DNA of 64,000 bases from Mucilaginibacter sp. UR6-1 (GTDB taxonomy: Bacteria; Bacteroidota; Bacteroidia; Sphingobacteriales; Sphingobacteriaceae). The stretch lies in contig NZ_JAJIWP010000001.1 of NCBI RefSeq assembly GCF_020880975.1, forward strand, positions 248,001-312,000. The letters run 5' to 3'. The notes beneath the pieces are model-generated. The model had not been told where the DNA came from. It saw only the letters and a list, made by a program, of their open reading frames with translations, and ran no database searches. A program made the translations under genes and the position numbers. Every line of letters begins with the position of its first letter. Position 1 is the first letter of the stretch. This document shows positions 24,445 to 33,454 of the stretch, in pieces.

Positions 24445-24606
24445 ATGAGAAAATTTAGCATGCTGGCGTTTATGCTGGCTATAATGAGCTTAAGCAGTTG
24501 CCAGGTTATTGGCGATATATTTAAGGCCGGGGTTTATGTTGGTATCATAGTTGTGATACTGGTGGTAGCTATTATTATCTGGATAATCAGAAAGATAAGC
24601 GGATAA
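24445..24606 (+). CDS. Small lipoprotein with one membrane segment
   Basis: A 53-aa ORF not previously called: signal MRKFSMLAFMLAIMSL followed by SSCQVIGDIFKAG, a lipobox with Cys at 19, then a hydrophobic segment (about 31-48, rich in Ile and Val) and a basic end RKISG. Short proteins with this SSCQV-GDIFKAG pattern recur in Bacteroidota and are sometimes misnamed phosphatidate cytidylyltransferase; the length rules that enzyme out. It lies 24 bp before the DUF2383 gene and is probably cotranscribed, suggesting an envelope-stress role. Confidence 0.72.
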   Translation: MRKFSMLAFMLAIMSLSSCQVIGDIFKAGVYVGIIVVILVVAIIIWIIRKISG

Positions 24607-24630
24607 TGGTAGTTGTTAAAAAACATTACC

Positions 24631-25092
24631 ATGGAAAACACAAAAGCAACAGTTGAAATTTTGAATGATCTGGTACAGATCAACAACGACCGTATTAACG
24701 GCTTTGAACGCGCACTGAACGATTTGAAAGAAGGCGACGCAGATGTTCGTTACCTTTTCACTAACTGCGTGGGCGAAAGCCACCAGTTTAAAATGGAACT
24801 GGCAACAGAGGTACAGGCATTAAGCAGCCCTAAGGATGTGCAAAACAATACATCGGTATCGGGCACGCTGCACCGAACCTGGCTCGATCTGAAAGCTCAA
24901 TTCACCGGTCATAGCACTAAAAGTATTTTGGAGGAATGCGAGTTTGGTGAGGATGCCATATTAAAGGCATATAAAACAGCGCTTGATGAGGAGTTTATCC
25001 CGGCTTACATCCGCGAGATGCTCATTAAACAACAGGCCATTTTGCAAAAAGCGCATACCGAAGTGAAAGCGTTGTGCGACCATGTTGCTTAA
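24631..25092 (+). CDS. PA2169-type four-helix-bundle protein (DUF2383)
   Basis: From the ATG at 24631 the product is 153 aa, nearly all helical. It matches the DUF2383 family: TVEILNDLVQINNDRINGFE at the start, a middle HRTWLDLKAQFTG, and ILEECEFGEDAILKAYKTAL, then IREMLIKQQAILQKAHTEVK. The family has a ferritin-like bundle and often rises under general stress in Bacteroidota; its function is not known. A terminator follows. Confidence 0.85.
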   Translation: MENTKATVEILNDLVQINNDRINGFERALNDLKEGDADVRYLFTNCVGESHQFKMELATEVQALSSPKDVQNNTSVSGTLHRTWLDLKAQFTGHSTKSILEECEFGEDAILKAYKTALDEEFIPAYIREMLIKQQAILQKAHTEVKALCDHVA

Positions 25093-25112
25093 TACCAGAT
25101 GATTCAATGCAG

Positions 25113-25148
25113 CTATAAAACCACCGCCACAAAGCGGTGGTTTTATAG
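25113..25148. terminator. Bidirectional terminator between DUF2383 gene and FecA-like receptor gene
   Basis: Perfect 15-bp stem (ctataaaaccaccgc, 25113-25127, with gcggtggttttatag, 25134-25148), loop cacaaa. The A/T ends act as T runs for both strands. The receptor gene stop codon lies inside the right arm. Confidence 0.9.
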
Positions 25149-27329
25149 TTTTATACCCAAAGTGGCTGACAAGGTACGCCCATCCGAAGGCCATACACCC
25201 GGGCCGGGATAAAATTGCGGCCTCTTGGTAAAATACTGCTTATCAAATGCGTTGTTCAGGTTAAGGCGTAAGCTGAGGCTGCCGGTTAAGTTTACCCTCG
25301 CATTTACATCAAATATATGGTATGATGGTACCAAACCTGCCGAACCGGCGGCATTTGGTTCAACTGTGTTCAGGGCATCAGCAAATGTGCTTGAGGTATA
25401 ACTGTGCAATATTGTAAAGCTGTAGCGGTTAAATTTTACTGTAGCACCGTTGCGGCTTTGCCATTCGGGCGCGCTTTCCACCTTGTTGCCGCTTACATTA
25501 ATATTTGTAGTTCCTGATCGTACCGCGGCATCTTTATAAACTGCATTCATGTAGGCGGTAGAGGTAAAAAGCGTAAGGGCCGCCTTATTGCTCAGTTTAA
25601 TATCAGCCTGTGTAAAAAACTCAATACCATTATTTACCGAGTTGCCAATATTGGTGCGGTAAATAATATCATCGCCATTATCATTCTTTATCGCTACCGT
25701 ACCCAGCCTGTTTTTGTACAACAGCCTGAAATAGTTTACATCCCAGCTTAAAATGCTCCAGCTACCCCTGAAGCCGCCTTCAAGGTTATAGCCTTTGGCA
25801 TCCTTCAAATTCTTGTCAGATACCTCGTAAACTGATGCCGGGATAATATCCTTAAATATTACCGGGCGGTACGCCTGCGACCATCCGGCATAAAAATTTA
25901 TGGTGCTGTTAAGTTTATACTGTGTGCTTACCCCAAACAGCGGGAAATGGTGTTTAATAGTATTGGGTACATCAGCAGGGCTCAAATAGTTAATTGTGCC
26001 GGTTAAATCAGTAGTGCCCCGCTCCACACGGAAGCCGGTATTTACGCTTAACCTTTTTGATAGCGTCCACTTATTTTCGGCAAACAGGGCTATGTTGTTG
26101 GTTTTGTAGTGCATATCCCGCCCAAAACCCGGGGTTATCAACGTCAGGTCATAATTGCTGCCGGTAGTGCCTTTGCCCAATTGCTGGCGGTGCAGGTTGT
26201 TGTTCATGTACTGTACGCCGCCTGTAATGGTGTTGGTATTGCCAAAAAACTGGTAGTTATGCAGTACCCGCAACTCCGATGTATAGCTGTTAAAATGATC
26301 AATATCAACCTGGCGGTTATTGTATTGCAGGGTTTGCGCGTTTATGGTATCGGCAACAGTAGCCAGCTTATCATACAGCACGCTGTTGCGTGAGCCAATA
26401 ATGGCCGATGTGGTTAGCAATACGCGGGTATTTTTGCCGGGCTGCCAGTCCAACGCGAGCGAGGGTATATTTATGATCGGATTATAGTAATTGCGCGCCC
26501 TTGTTGACATTTGAGGGTCCTGCTTAAACATGGCATCCGTTAACGGGCCTGCCAGGTGTATGGTATAGTCTGACCGTGTCCACTCTGCCTTTAACAATAA
26601 CTTAGGCGAGAACCGGTAAAACAAGCTTATGTTCTGCGAATTGTACTTTGAGTCACCGTTATCACGATAGCCGTTATTGCTTTTATTGTTAAACCAGGCA
26701 TAATAACTAAACTTGCCCCTGGTACCGCTAACCGAGTTGAAGGTGCTCAACAAACCGTATGAACCAACGGTATTGATACTCTCGAACGAGAATGGTTTTA
26801 CCGAGGGTTGCTTACTGATGTAGTTAAGCATACCGCCAAACTGCGCCCCGTATTGCAATGAGCCGGTGCCGCGTACCAATTCAATACGCTCAACAGCTTC
26901 CATGGGTATGTTATAATGACTGGCCGGATAGCCATACATGTCCGAATTGGTAACGATACCATCCTTACGAATATTAAACTCCCAGCCCCGGTGCGGATCG
27001 AGGCCACGGGTGGCAATATTTACCTGGTTGCCTGTGCCGTCCATATCATACATAAAAACACCGGGTATCTTGGCGAAGATCTGCCTGCCGTATTTTTCGG
27101 TAATGGCAGCATCAAGGGCCGGTAATTTGATCACCTCGTTTTTTTTACCCGAGAAGATGTAAGTGCCCTTGATGCTGTCCAGTCTGGCTATGTTGCCATT
27201 TCGTTTTATTTCGGATATAGTTACTTCATTCAGTGTAGTTGAAGTATCATTTTGTGTTTGAGCAAGGGCGTTATCAGCAAATAGTATTGATAATGATATG
27301 TATAAGGTAGTACGTAATTTCGTCATCAT
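25143..27329 (-). CDS. TonB-dependent receptor, FecA-like
   Basis: From the ATG at 27329 the receptor is about 728 aa; the TTG two codons upstream is unlikely. The signal ends NALAQ. The plug shows AITEKYGRQIFAKIPGVFMY and VERIELVRGTGSLQYGAQFG with GGMLNYIS, as in FecA-type receptors for ferric dicitrate. The barrel ends with TLSATLGIKL. There is no carboxypeptidase-like N-terminal domain and no STN domain, so it should not signal through a FecR. It is last in an operon after an outer-membrane protein and a PAP2-like lipoprotein. Confidence 0.82.
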   Translation of the reverse strand: MMTKLRTTLYISLSILFADNALAQTQNDTSTTLNEVTISEIKRNGNIARLDSIKGTYIFSGKKNEVIKLPALDAAITEKYGRQIFAKIPGVFMYDMDGTGNQVNIATRGLDPHRGWEFNIRKDGIVTNSDMYGYPASHYNIPMEAVERIELVRGTGSLQYGAQFGGMLNYISKQPSVKPFSFESINTVGSYGLLSTFNSVSGTRGKFSYYAWFNNKSNNGYRDNGDSKYNSQNISLFYRFSPKLLLKAEWTRSDYTIHLAGPLTDAMFKQDPQMSTRARNYYNPIINIPSLALDWQPGKNTRVLLTTSAIIGSRNSVLYDKLATVADTINAQTLQYNNRQVDIDHFNSYTSELRVLHNYQFFGNTNTITGGVQYMNNNLHRQQLGKGTTGSNYDLTLITPGFGRDMHYKTNNIALFAENKWTLSKRLSVNTGFRVERGTTDLTGTINYLSPADVPNTIKHHFPLFGVSTQYKLNSTINFYAGWSQAYRPVIFKDIIPASVYEVSDKNLKDAKGYNLEGGFRGSWSILSWDVNYFRLLYKNRLGTVAIKNDNGDDIIYRTNIGNSVNNGIEFFTQADIKLSNKAALTLFTSTAYMNAVYKDAAVRSGTTNINVSGNKVESAPEWQSRNGATVKFNRYSFTILHSYTSSTFADALNTVEPNAAGSAGLVPSYHIFDVNARVNLTGSLSLRLNLNNAFDKQYFTKRPQFYPGPGVWPSDGRTLSATLGIKL

Positions 27330-27335
27330 TAACAA

Positions 27336-28880
27336 TTAGTTCGCGCCATCAATTTTAGCCCTTTCAACCGCGTAGTTGCCTACTTTTTGGCCGGTTATCA
27401 ACCCTTCTGAGCAATCAGACCGGTAGTGGATACCGCCATACATACGCGACATAGAGGCTTCGTTGGCCATATCCTCAAAGTCCTTAGCCTTTGATGGCAC
27501 CAGGAAAGCCAGTATAGTAGCTGCCGCGCCGCTAAATGTAGAGTGCCCCGATATATAAGCCGGGAAGTTTGGTACGCCTGTAAGTGTTTTTATGCGCCCA
27601 TCAAGCTGGCAGGGGCGGGCATTAAAATAATAGTATTTAGTGTTCCAGCATACTATGGCGGCATCCATCAACGAAGCGTTTAATAAGGCATAGTTACGCG
27701 CCCAACGTACTTCGCTGTATTGGTTCTTCACGAATTCAGTGGTCGCTATAGCATTCCAGTGGCCCGGTGGGGTATATGTGCCCACACCATCAGCCCAATA
27801 ATTCACAATGCGCATCCGTTCACGGCTGGCATTTTTAGTAAAATCCAGCACCTCGGCCACTTCCTTTTTCATGATTTCTGAATTAGTTGCAGGTGGTGCA
27901 GGCGGACGGATAGACGCTACATCGGCTGCGGCAAACATCATTGGTTTTACGTTGCCGAACACCGGCAACATAGGCGGCCTTTTAGGGATTTCTAACGAGT
28001 ACCATGGTGTTTCGCCTTTGGCAATGCAATCATCTTCCAGTTTTTTCCAAACCGTAGCGTTACCAACTGCGGCACCCATGCCATCAGTTTTGGCGCGGGC
28101 CACCACTTTGCGGGCTACCCAGCGGCCTAATGAATCGCCTGCAATAACATCGCTTGCAACATTTACACCGGCAAGCATACGGTATTGTTTTTCTTCCTCG
28201 GCTTTTTGTTTGATGTAATCAATATCAGCAGGGAAAAGTAGTTTCATGATCTCGAACGAAGCACCTGCTACCACGGCATCCTCAGATGGGTAAGATGGCA
28301 AATCGCTCTTAGGTACTGAAACTGTTATGCCCGATGCGGTTTTATAAGGTGCCTGGCGGTTGTATTTATATTTAAAATGCCATGCAGCTACCAATGCATC
28401 ATACTGTGCCGCGCTCACATAAGCGTAGGCACGGGCGGCATACGGTGGGTTTGAGAACGGGAATTGTGGGTACGAGAACGGGTTAGCCGCGCTCGGAATA
28501 GGGTAGGTGCCGTCCGGGTTTTGATAGGGCGGCAGGTTATGCTTGGCTACCAGTTCGCGCATTATCTCATTCCAGCGCAATACGCTGCCTACTTTCCAGT
28601 AGTTTATTATCTCCCGCTGATCTGAGGTCAGGTTTGATGACAGGGCTTTCAGGTCATCCAATTCCTTCTGATAAGCGGCTGAGCTCGTAGCTTCGGGCGC
28701 TGGCAGGTTAAATTCTTCGGTAGAGGTGATCACCAAAGGTTTCCAGTTACCGGCGGTTGCATCAACCTTGGCAGGTTGCAATGCCGGGAAATCTTCATTA
28801 TATTCTTTAATATCCTTATTACAGGCTGCAATTGACGAGGCTAACAGGATAAGGGATGCGTAAGTAAATAGTTTCTTCAT
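27336..28880 (-). CDS. PAP2/vanadium-haloperoxidase-like lipoprotein with internal duplication
   Basis: The 514-aa lipoprotein (lipobox SIAAC, Cys 20) has a C-terminal PAP2/vanadium-haloperoxidase active site: KYYYFNARP (415-423), AYISGHST (441-448) and SRMYGGIHYRSDC (478-490), i.e. the K-x6-RP, SGH and SRx5Hx3D motifs. Residues about 88-267 repeat residues about 353-512 in the same order: IINYW/IVNYW, KYKYNRQAP/KYYYFNARP, SYPSEDA/AYISGHS, QYRMLAGVNVASD/MSRMYGGIHYRSD, VARAKTDG/VERAKIDG. The first copy has lost the Ser-Gly-His and the second His, so only the C-terminal half should be catalytic. Activity could be acid phosphatase or halide oxidation; the sequence does not decide. Confidence 0.85.
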   Translation of the reverse strand: MKKLFTYASLILLASSIAACNKDIKEYNEDFPALQPAKVDATAGNWKPLVITSTEEFNLPAPEATSSAAYQKELDDLKALSSNLTSDQREIINYWKVGSVLRWNEIMRELVAKHNLPPYQNPDGTYPIPSAANPFSYPQFPFSNPPYAARAYAYVSAAQYDALVAAWHFKYKYNRQAPYKTASGITVSVPKSDLPSYPSEDAVVAGASFEIMKLLFPADIDYIKQKAEEEKQYRMLAGVNVASDVIAGDSLGRWVARKVVARAKTDGMGAAVGNATVWKKLEDDCIAKGETPWYSLEIPKRPPMLPVFGNVKPMMFAAADVASIRPPAPPATNSEIMKKEVAEVLDFTKNASRERMRIVNYWADGVGTYTPPGHWNAIATTEFVKNQYSEVRWARNYALLNASLMDAAIVCWNTKYYYFNARPCQLDGRIKTLTGVPNFPAYISGHSTFSGAAATILAFLVPSKAKDFEDMANEASMSRMYGGIHYRSDCSEGLITGQKVGNYAVERAKIDGAN

Positions 28881-28891
28881 AAATCAGTTAA

Positions 28892-29818
28892 TTATTTTGA
28901 TTTAGCCACATTTAAAGTATAAAGCACGCCAGCCATAAAACCGGTGGCCTGGCCAACATTGCGGCCTTCCAAAGTTCTCCATGCGGCTGCATGTAAGCCA
29001 AGCGCGCGCAATTGGGGCAGGTAGTACTTACCTTCAAAACCAACATTGGTGCTGTTCATGGTATTGCTTACAAAAGGCATGTCATTACGGCGAATATCAA
29101 AACCGCCGTAAGTACGCATATGGTCAACATAAGCCTCGGCAATAATATAAGGCGTACGGTAACCTGTCCTGAACTGGTAAACACCCGCGTTGGGCATTTG
29201 CACCTGGTTGGAGTTGATCTGGCGGGTGGTGTAATAAGCAGTACGGTCAATCTCTACATTGCTGCGGTACAGGTAAGAGCCTGATGCCGTAGCGAAAAAT
29301 TTGCTCAACTGGTAATCAACAATTAAGCGCCCGGTGGTAACGTTGCTGCCCATACCTATTGATACCGGCATCAGGTCAACATTATAATTATGGCTTGGTG
29401 CGCTGTAACCTGCAACGGCAAATACCGATAGTTTTTGGCTGCTGCCGAATGTTTTACGTACTGGCCGGTACTTAACATAAAAGCTCAGATCCTGCAAACC
29501 GTTAAGGCCGCTCAGCGTACCTGCTGATGTTTTGGTTGATACATAAGGTAATGATACCATGATGTTCAAATCGTCGCGAATGCCATAATTAAGCATAGCC
29601 ATTATTGACGATGCCGAGAAAGTGCCTATGTTGGCGTTGTCACGTTTCAGGCTGCCTTCCCAGTACCTGTCCCACGAGGAGTAGGAGTAACCGGCGGCGA
29701 TACATAAATTGTGTTTGCCCATCATAAGCGCGTCGGCTTCATTTTGCGCATGGGCTGTCGGGGCCGAAAGGCCTAAACACGCCATTGCAATTGCAATAGG
29801 TTTAAATAGTGGTTTCAT
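28892..29818 (-). CDS. Outer-membrane beta-barrel protein (transporter-like)
   Basis: The 308-aa protein has a signal ending AHAQ and alternating hydrophobic/polar strands: LMMGKHNLCIAAGYSYSSWD, then LNIMVSLPYVSTK, DLSFYVKYRP and a last strand GFMAGVLYTLNVAKSK. This fits the phenol-degradation-MetA/transporter group of small outer-membrane barrels. It is the first gene of the operon with the PAP2-like lipoprotein and the FecA-like receptor. The substrate is unknown. Confidence 0.65.
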   Translation of the reverse strand: MKPLFKPIAIAMACLGLSAPTAHAQNEADALMMGKHNLCIAAGYSYSSWDRYWEGSLKRDNANIGTFSASSIMAMLNYGIRDDLNIMVSLPYVSTKTSAGTLSGLNGLQDLSFYVKYRPVRKTFGSSQKLSVFAVAGYSAPSHNYNVDLMPVSIGMGSNVTTGRLIVDYQLSKFFATASGSYLYRSNVEIDRTAYYTTRQINSNQVQMPNAGVYQFRTGYRTPYIIAEAYVDHMRTYGGFDIRRNDMPFVSNTMNSTNVGFEGKYYLPQLRALGLHAAAWRTLEGRNVGQATGFMAGVLYTLNVAKSK

Positions 29819-30125
29819 TAAGCTTAATTAGGGTTAGCTTTTTAATTTTTGTGTAAGTTAAGTAATAAATTTATTACAAAACAATAACTTATTAATTTTT
29901 TAACAAAGTATTCGCCATTGGTTAAATGGCTCATTTATAACTGGTAAAACAACATTGTAAATTAAACAACTTAAATTATACTGATGACGATATTGATGGT
30001 TTTATATAAGTTTTTGATAAAAAAATATTAATGACGGAGTAGTGTATGCTCGTAGTTTTGATGATGATAAACCTGCCGTTTTGCGGCGCTACTTTTTCGT
30101 AACAGTTTAAAACATAATTAACCTT
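29819..30125. promoter_or_regulatory. 307-bp divergent gap between outer-membrane protein and epimerase genes
   Basis: AT-rich with no ORF I can support. It holds the TAGTTTTG box described separately and, just downstream of it, a small gccg-ttttg-cggc hairpin near 30075. Nothing else stands out on the minus-strand side; no clear promoter box is seen for the outer-membrane protein operon. Confidence 0.4.
30053..30060 (+). promoter_or_regulatory. Bacteroidota -7 box for the epimerase operon
   Basis: TAGTTTTG matches TAnnTTTG exactly and lies 66 nt before the TTG start of the epimerase gene. No good -33 TTTG is found at the usual distance, so the assignment is tentative. Confidence 0.4.
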
Positions 30126-31343
30126 TTGGAAAAAACAGATCAACTGCTGCAATACGGCAAACAGGTTAGGGCTGAGCTTAGCAATATCCTTAACTTTTGG
30201 AGTCACCATTCGGTTGATCATATAAATGGAGGTTTTTTGGGCAGGGTTGATCATCATAACCATCCGTACCCGGATGCGCCTAAAGGTTCAGTTATGCACG
30301 CGCGTATTTTGTGGGCATATTCGGCAGCATATAATTTTCAGCGCCATGATGCTTATCTTGAATTGGCCCGCCGCGCTTACCAGTACATACTCGGTTTTTT
30401 TGTTGACGAACAACACGGCGGCATCTATTGGACGGCAGATCATCTTGGCAATCCGCTCGATACCAAAAAGCAGGTATATGCCAATGCCTTTGTTATTTAT
30501 GCACTGGCCGAATACTATAAGGCTACAAATGATGATGACGTAAAGCAGCAGGCCATTGATCTGTATAATCTGCTGGTTGAGAAAAGTTACGACCATGAAT
30601 ATACCGGTTACTTTGAAGCCTATACCCATGATTGGCAACCCATAGCCGATTTGCGCCTGAGCGCTAAAGATGCCAACGAGCAAAAATCAATGAACACGCA
30701 CCTGCATGTGCTTGAGGCTTATGTCAACTTGTATACTATTTGGCCCGATGCAGGCTTAAAACAGCAGATCATCAGCCTGCTCAAAAACTTTAGCGACCAT
30801 ATTATTGATAATGAAACCGGGCACCTGGTGTTGTTTTTTGATGAGTATTGGAACAGGCGCTCAAACATTGTTAGCTACGGCCACGATATTGAAGCCGCCT
30901 GGCTGTTATTAGAGGCGGCGGAGGTTATTGATGATGAACAACTTATTACGCAGTTTAAAGGCTTTGCCATACACATGGCTGATGCCGCGCTTGAAGGAAT
31001 TGATACCGCAGGCGGTGGCTTGTGGTACGAGTATGATTCCGCGCATGGTGGCTTGGTAAAAGAAAAGCATTGGTGGGTACAGGCAGAGGCTATGGTTGGG
31101 TACCTGAGTGCCTGGCAACTTACCGGCGAATGGAAATATGCCGCTATATCCCTTAAACTTTGGGCATATGTGCAGGCAAACATTATTGATAGCGAACGTG
31201 GCGAATGGGTATGGGGTGTTTATGCCGATGGCAGCCTTATGGCACACGAGGATAAAATAGGTATATGGAAATGCCCTTACCACAATAGCCGTACCTGTAT
31301 AGAAGTCTATAAACGTGTATTAAAACAACATATACCGGCCTGA
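30126..31343 (+). CDS. Cytosolic AGE-family cellobiose/mannobiose 2-epimerase
   Basis: The 405-aa protein has no signal peptide and is an (alpha/alpha)6 barrel of the N-acylglucosamine 2-epimerase family. The cellobiose 2-epimerase residues are present: R60 (HARILW), H192 (NTHLHVLEAY), H253 and E256 (YGHDIEAAW), W316/W317 (KHWWVQAEA), W381 and H386 (WKCPYHN). The enzyme epimerises the reducing end of beta-1,4 disaccharides; in mannan users it converts mannobiose to mannosyl-glucose. The start is a TTG at 30126: the frame is closed by a stop at 30108-30110 and holds no ATG or GTG before the conserved region. GH97 and esterase genes follow. Confidence 0.88.
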   Translation: MEKTDQLLQYGKQVRAELSNILNFWSHHSVDHINGGFLGRVDHHNHPYPDAPKGSVMHARILWAYSAAYNFQRHDAYLELARRAYQYILGFFVDEQHGGIYWTADHLGNPLDTKKQVYANAFVIYALAEYYKATNDDDVKQQAIDLYNLLVEKSYDHEYTGYFEAYTHDWQPIADLRLSAKDANEQKSMNTHLHVLEAYVNLYTIWPDAGLKQQIISLLKNFSDHIIDNETGHLVLFFDEYWNRRSNIVSYGHDIEAAWLLLEAAEVIDDEQLITQFKGFAIHMADAALEGIDTAGGGLWYEYDSAHGGLVKEKHWWVQAEAMVGYLSAWQLTGEWKYAAISLKLWAYVQANIIDSERGEWVWGVYADGSLMAHEDKIGIWKCPYHNSRTCIEVYKRVLKQHIPA

Positions 31344-31454
31344 AGATGATAACTTATACTTGTTATCGGCTAAAATAGGCGTAGATGACGGGTAAGCGAT
31401 ATTGTATCTTGCTGCAGTTTACATAAACCAAATTATTACTGATATATCTTTATC

Positions 31455-33443
31455 ATGAAAAGTATTTACAAATTTTGTGTGGTAATGCTTGCTATGCTGG
31501 TTAGTCAGCAACTTATCGCGCAGCAAAAAAGCTACTCCGTTACCTCGCCCGATAAAAAGGTTAAAGTCACTCTTAGCGCAGGCAGGCAGTTAAGCTGGTC
31601 GTTATGGTATGATGGTACACAGATCATTCAGCCCTCTGTTGCCGCCCTTAAACTTGATGGCGGAGAGGTGCTGGGCAATGATGTTAAGGTAACTGCAGAT
31701 AAGGTTATCGCAGTAAACTCAAAGTTTGAGGCTTACAACTATAAAAAAAAATTTATTAATGAAAGCTATCAGCAGCTAACACTTAGCTGCAAGGGGGGCT
31801 ATAGTTTTATAGTGCGCGCTTATAATGATGGGATAGCCTATCGCTTTGTTCTTAATAAAACCAAGCCGGTGAAGGTGATGGCCGAGGATGCCAATTTTAA
31901 ATTTGCTGATGATTATAAGGTGTTTATCCCTTACGCGCATGATCCGCGGTTAAAAGGCGATTATTATCAAACCTCATTTGAGGCTTTATATAATGAGGTG
32001 CCTTTATCAAAAGTCGGGGTGGATTCACTGGCCTTTCTGCCCATGCTGGTTGATCTGGGTAATGGGGCAAAGGCTGCCGTTTTAGAGGCCGGACTGGAAG
32101 ATTACCCGGGTATGTACGTAGTTAAAAACAAGGATGAACAGTATGCGCTAAAAGCCGACTTTGGAAAGTATCCGGTAAAAGAAGAACTCAGGAGGCTGAA
32201 TACGTTGGTTACCGAACGTGGCGATTATATAGCAACGGTTAACGGCAAAGCAGCTTTGCCCTGGCGGGCGGTTATTGTAGCGCCGGATGATAAAACATTG
32301 CTGAATAATGATATGGTGCAAAAGCTGGCCGGCCCATCGCGCATAAAGGATATTGCCTGGATAAAACCCGGCAAAGTGGCCTGGGACTGGTGGAACGACT
32401 GGAATATATCGCATGTTGATTTCAAAGCGGGCATCAACACCGCTACCTATAAATACTATGTTGATTTTGCATCAGAGAACAAGCTGGAGTATGTAATATT
32501 AGACGAGGGCTGGAGTAACTCGGTTGACATGACCAAGCTTAACCCCGCTGTTGATCTGCACGAGATTATTACCTATGCTAAGCAAAAAAACGTAGGTATT
32601 ATACTTTGGGCTACCTGGCATGGTGTAATGGCCAATATGGATGGCATATTTAAACAATATGCAGATATGGGTGCCAAAGGCTTCAAGATAGATTTTTTTG
32701 ACCGTGATGACCAAAAGGTAACCTCATCGGTTTATAAGATTGCCGAAACCGCCGCTAAGTATCGCCTGCTGGTTGATCTGCATGGTATGTACAAACCTGA
32801 TGGCATACAACGCGTATACCCTAATGTGCTCAACTTTGAGGGCGTAAAAGGTTTGGAGAATGCCAAATGGGCACCTGATGATGATGTGCCGCGCTATGAT
32901 GTTTCTATACCCTTTATCAGGATGCTGGCCGGGCCGATGGATTATACACCGGGAGCTATGCGCAATGCCAACAAGGCATCATACCGTCCCATAAATTCAA
33001 ACCCCATGAGCCAGGGTACACGCAGCCACCAACTGGCCATGTATGTAATATTTGAGGCCCCGATACAAATGCTGGCCGATAACCCGACAGCTTACCGCAG
33101 GGAGCAGGAGTCGACCAATTTTATAAGCAAAGTACCTACTGTTTTTGATGAAACCGTGCCGTTGCTGGGCAAGGTAGGCGAGCATGTAGCTATTGCCCGC
33201 CGTAACGGTGACACCTGGTACGTAGGTGCCATGACCAACTGGGACGCGCGCGACCTGGAGATCGACCTGTCATTTCTGCCCAAAGGTACTTACGAGGCCG
33301 AAATATTTAAGGATGGTGTTAATGCTGATCGTGATGCTGCGGATTATGTGCGCGAATTGGTTAAGGTATCAGCAGGAGAGAAGCTAAAAGTACATTTGAG
33401 TAGTGGCGGCGGCTGGGCTGCAAGAATATACCCGGCAAAGTAA
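31455..33443 (+). CDS. Glycoside hydrolase family 97
   Basis: The 662-aa secreted enzyme (signal ends LIAQQ) has the GH97 plan: N-terminal beta-super-sandwich (about 25-280), catalytic TIM barrel (about 290-560) and C-terminal beta-domain. Barrel motifs are VAWDWWNDWN, YVILDEGWS and GFKIDFFDRDDQ near residue 411, where retaining GH97 alpha-galactosidases have the nucleophile Asp. GHFAM97 also contains inverting alpha-glucosidases such as SusB; the IDFF motif favours the retaining type. Removing alpha-galactosyl side chains from galactomannan would fit the GH26 and epimerase genes nearby. Confidence 0.88.
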   Translation: MKSIYKFCVVMLAMLVSQQLIAQQKSYSVTSPDKKVKVTLSAGRQLSWSLWYDGTQIIQPSVAALKLDGGEVLGNDVKVTADKVIAVNSKFEAYNYKKKFINESYQQLTLSCKGGYSFIVRAYNDGIAYRFVLNKTKPVKVMAEDANFKFADDYKVFIPYAHDPRLKGDYYQTSFEALYNEVPLSKVGVDSLAFLPMLVDLGNGAKAAVLEAGLEDYPGMYVVKNKDEQYALKADFGKYPVKEELRRLNTLVTERGDYIATVNGKAALPWRAVIVAPDDKTLLNNDMVQKLAGPSRIKDIAWIKPGKVAWDWWNDWNISHVDFKAGINTATYKYYVDFASENKLEYVILDEGWSNSVDMTKLNPAVDLHEIITYAKQKNVGIILWATWHGVMANMDGIFKQYADMGAKGFKIDFFDRDDQKVTSSVYKIAETAAKYRLLVDLHGMYKPDGIQRVYPNVLNFEGVKGLENAKWAPDDDVPRYDVSIPFIRMLAGPMDYTPGAMRNANKASYRPINSNPMSQGTRSHQLAMYVIFEAPIQMLADNPTAYRREQESTNFISKVPTVFDETVPLLGKVGEHVAIARRNGDTWYVGAMTNWDARDLEIDLSFLPKGTYEAEIFKDGVNADRDAADYVRELVKVSAGEKLKVHLSSGGGWAARIYPAK

Positions 33444-33454
33444 AAAGATAAGTT

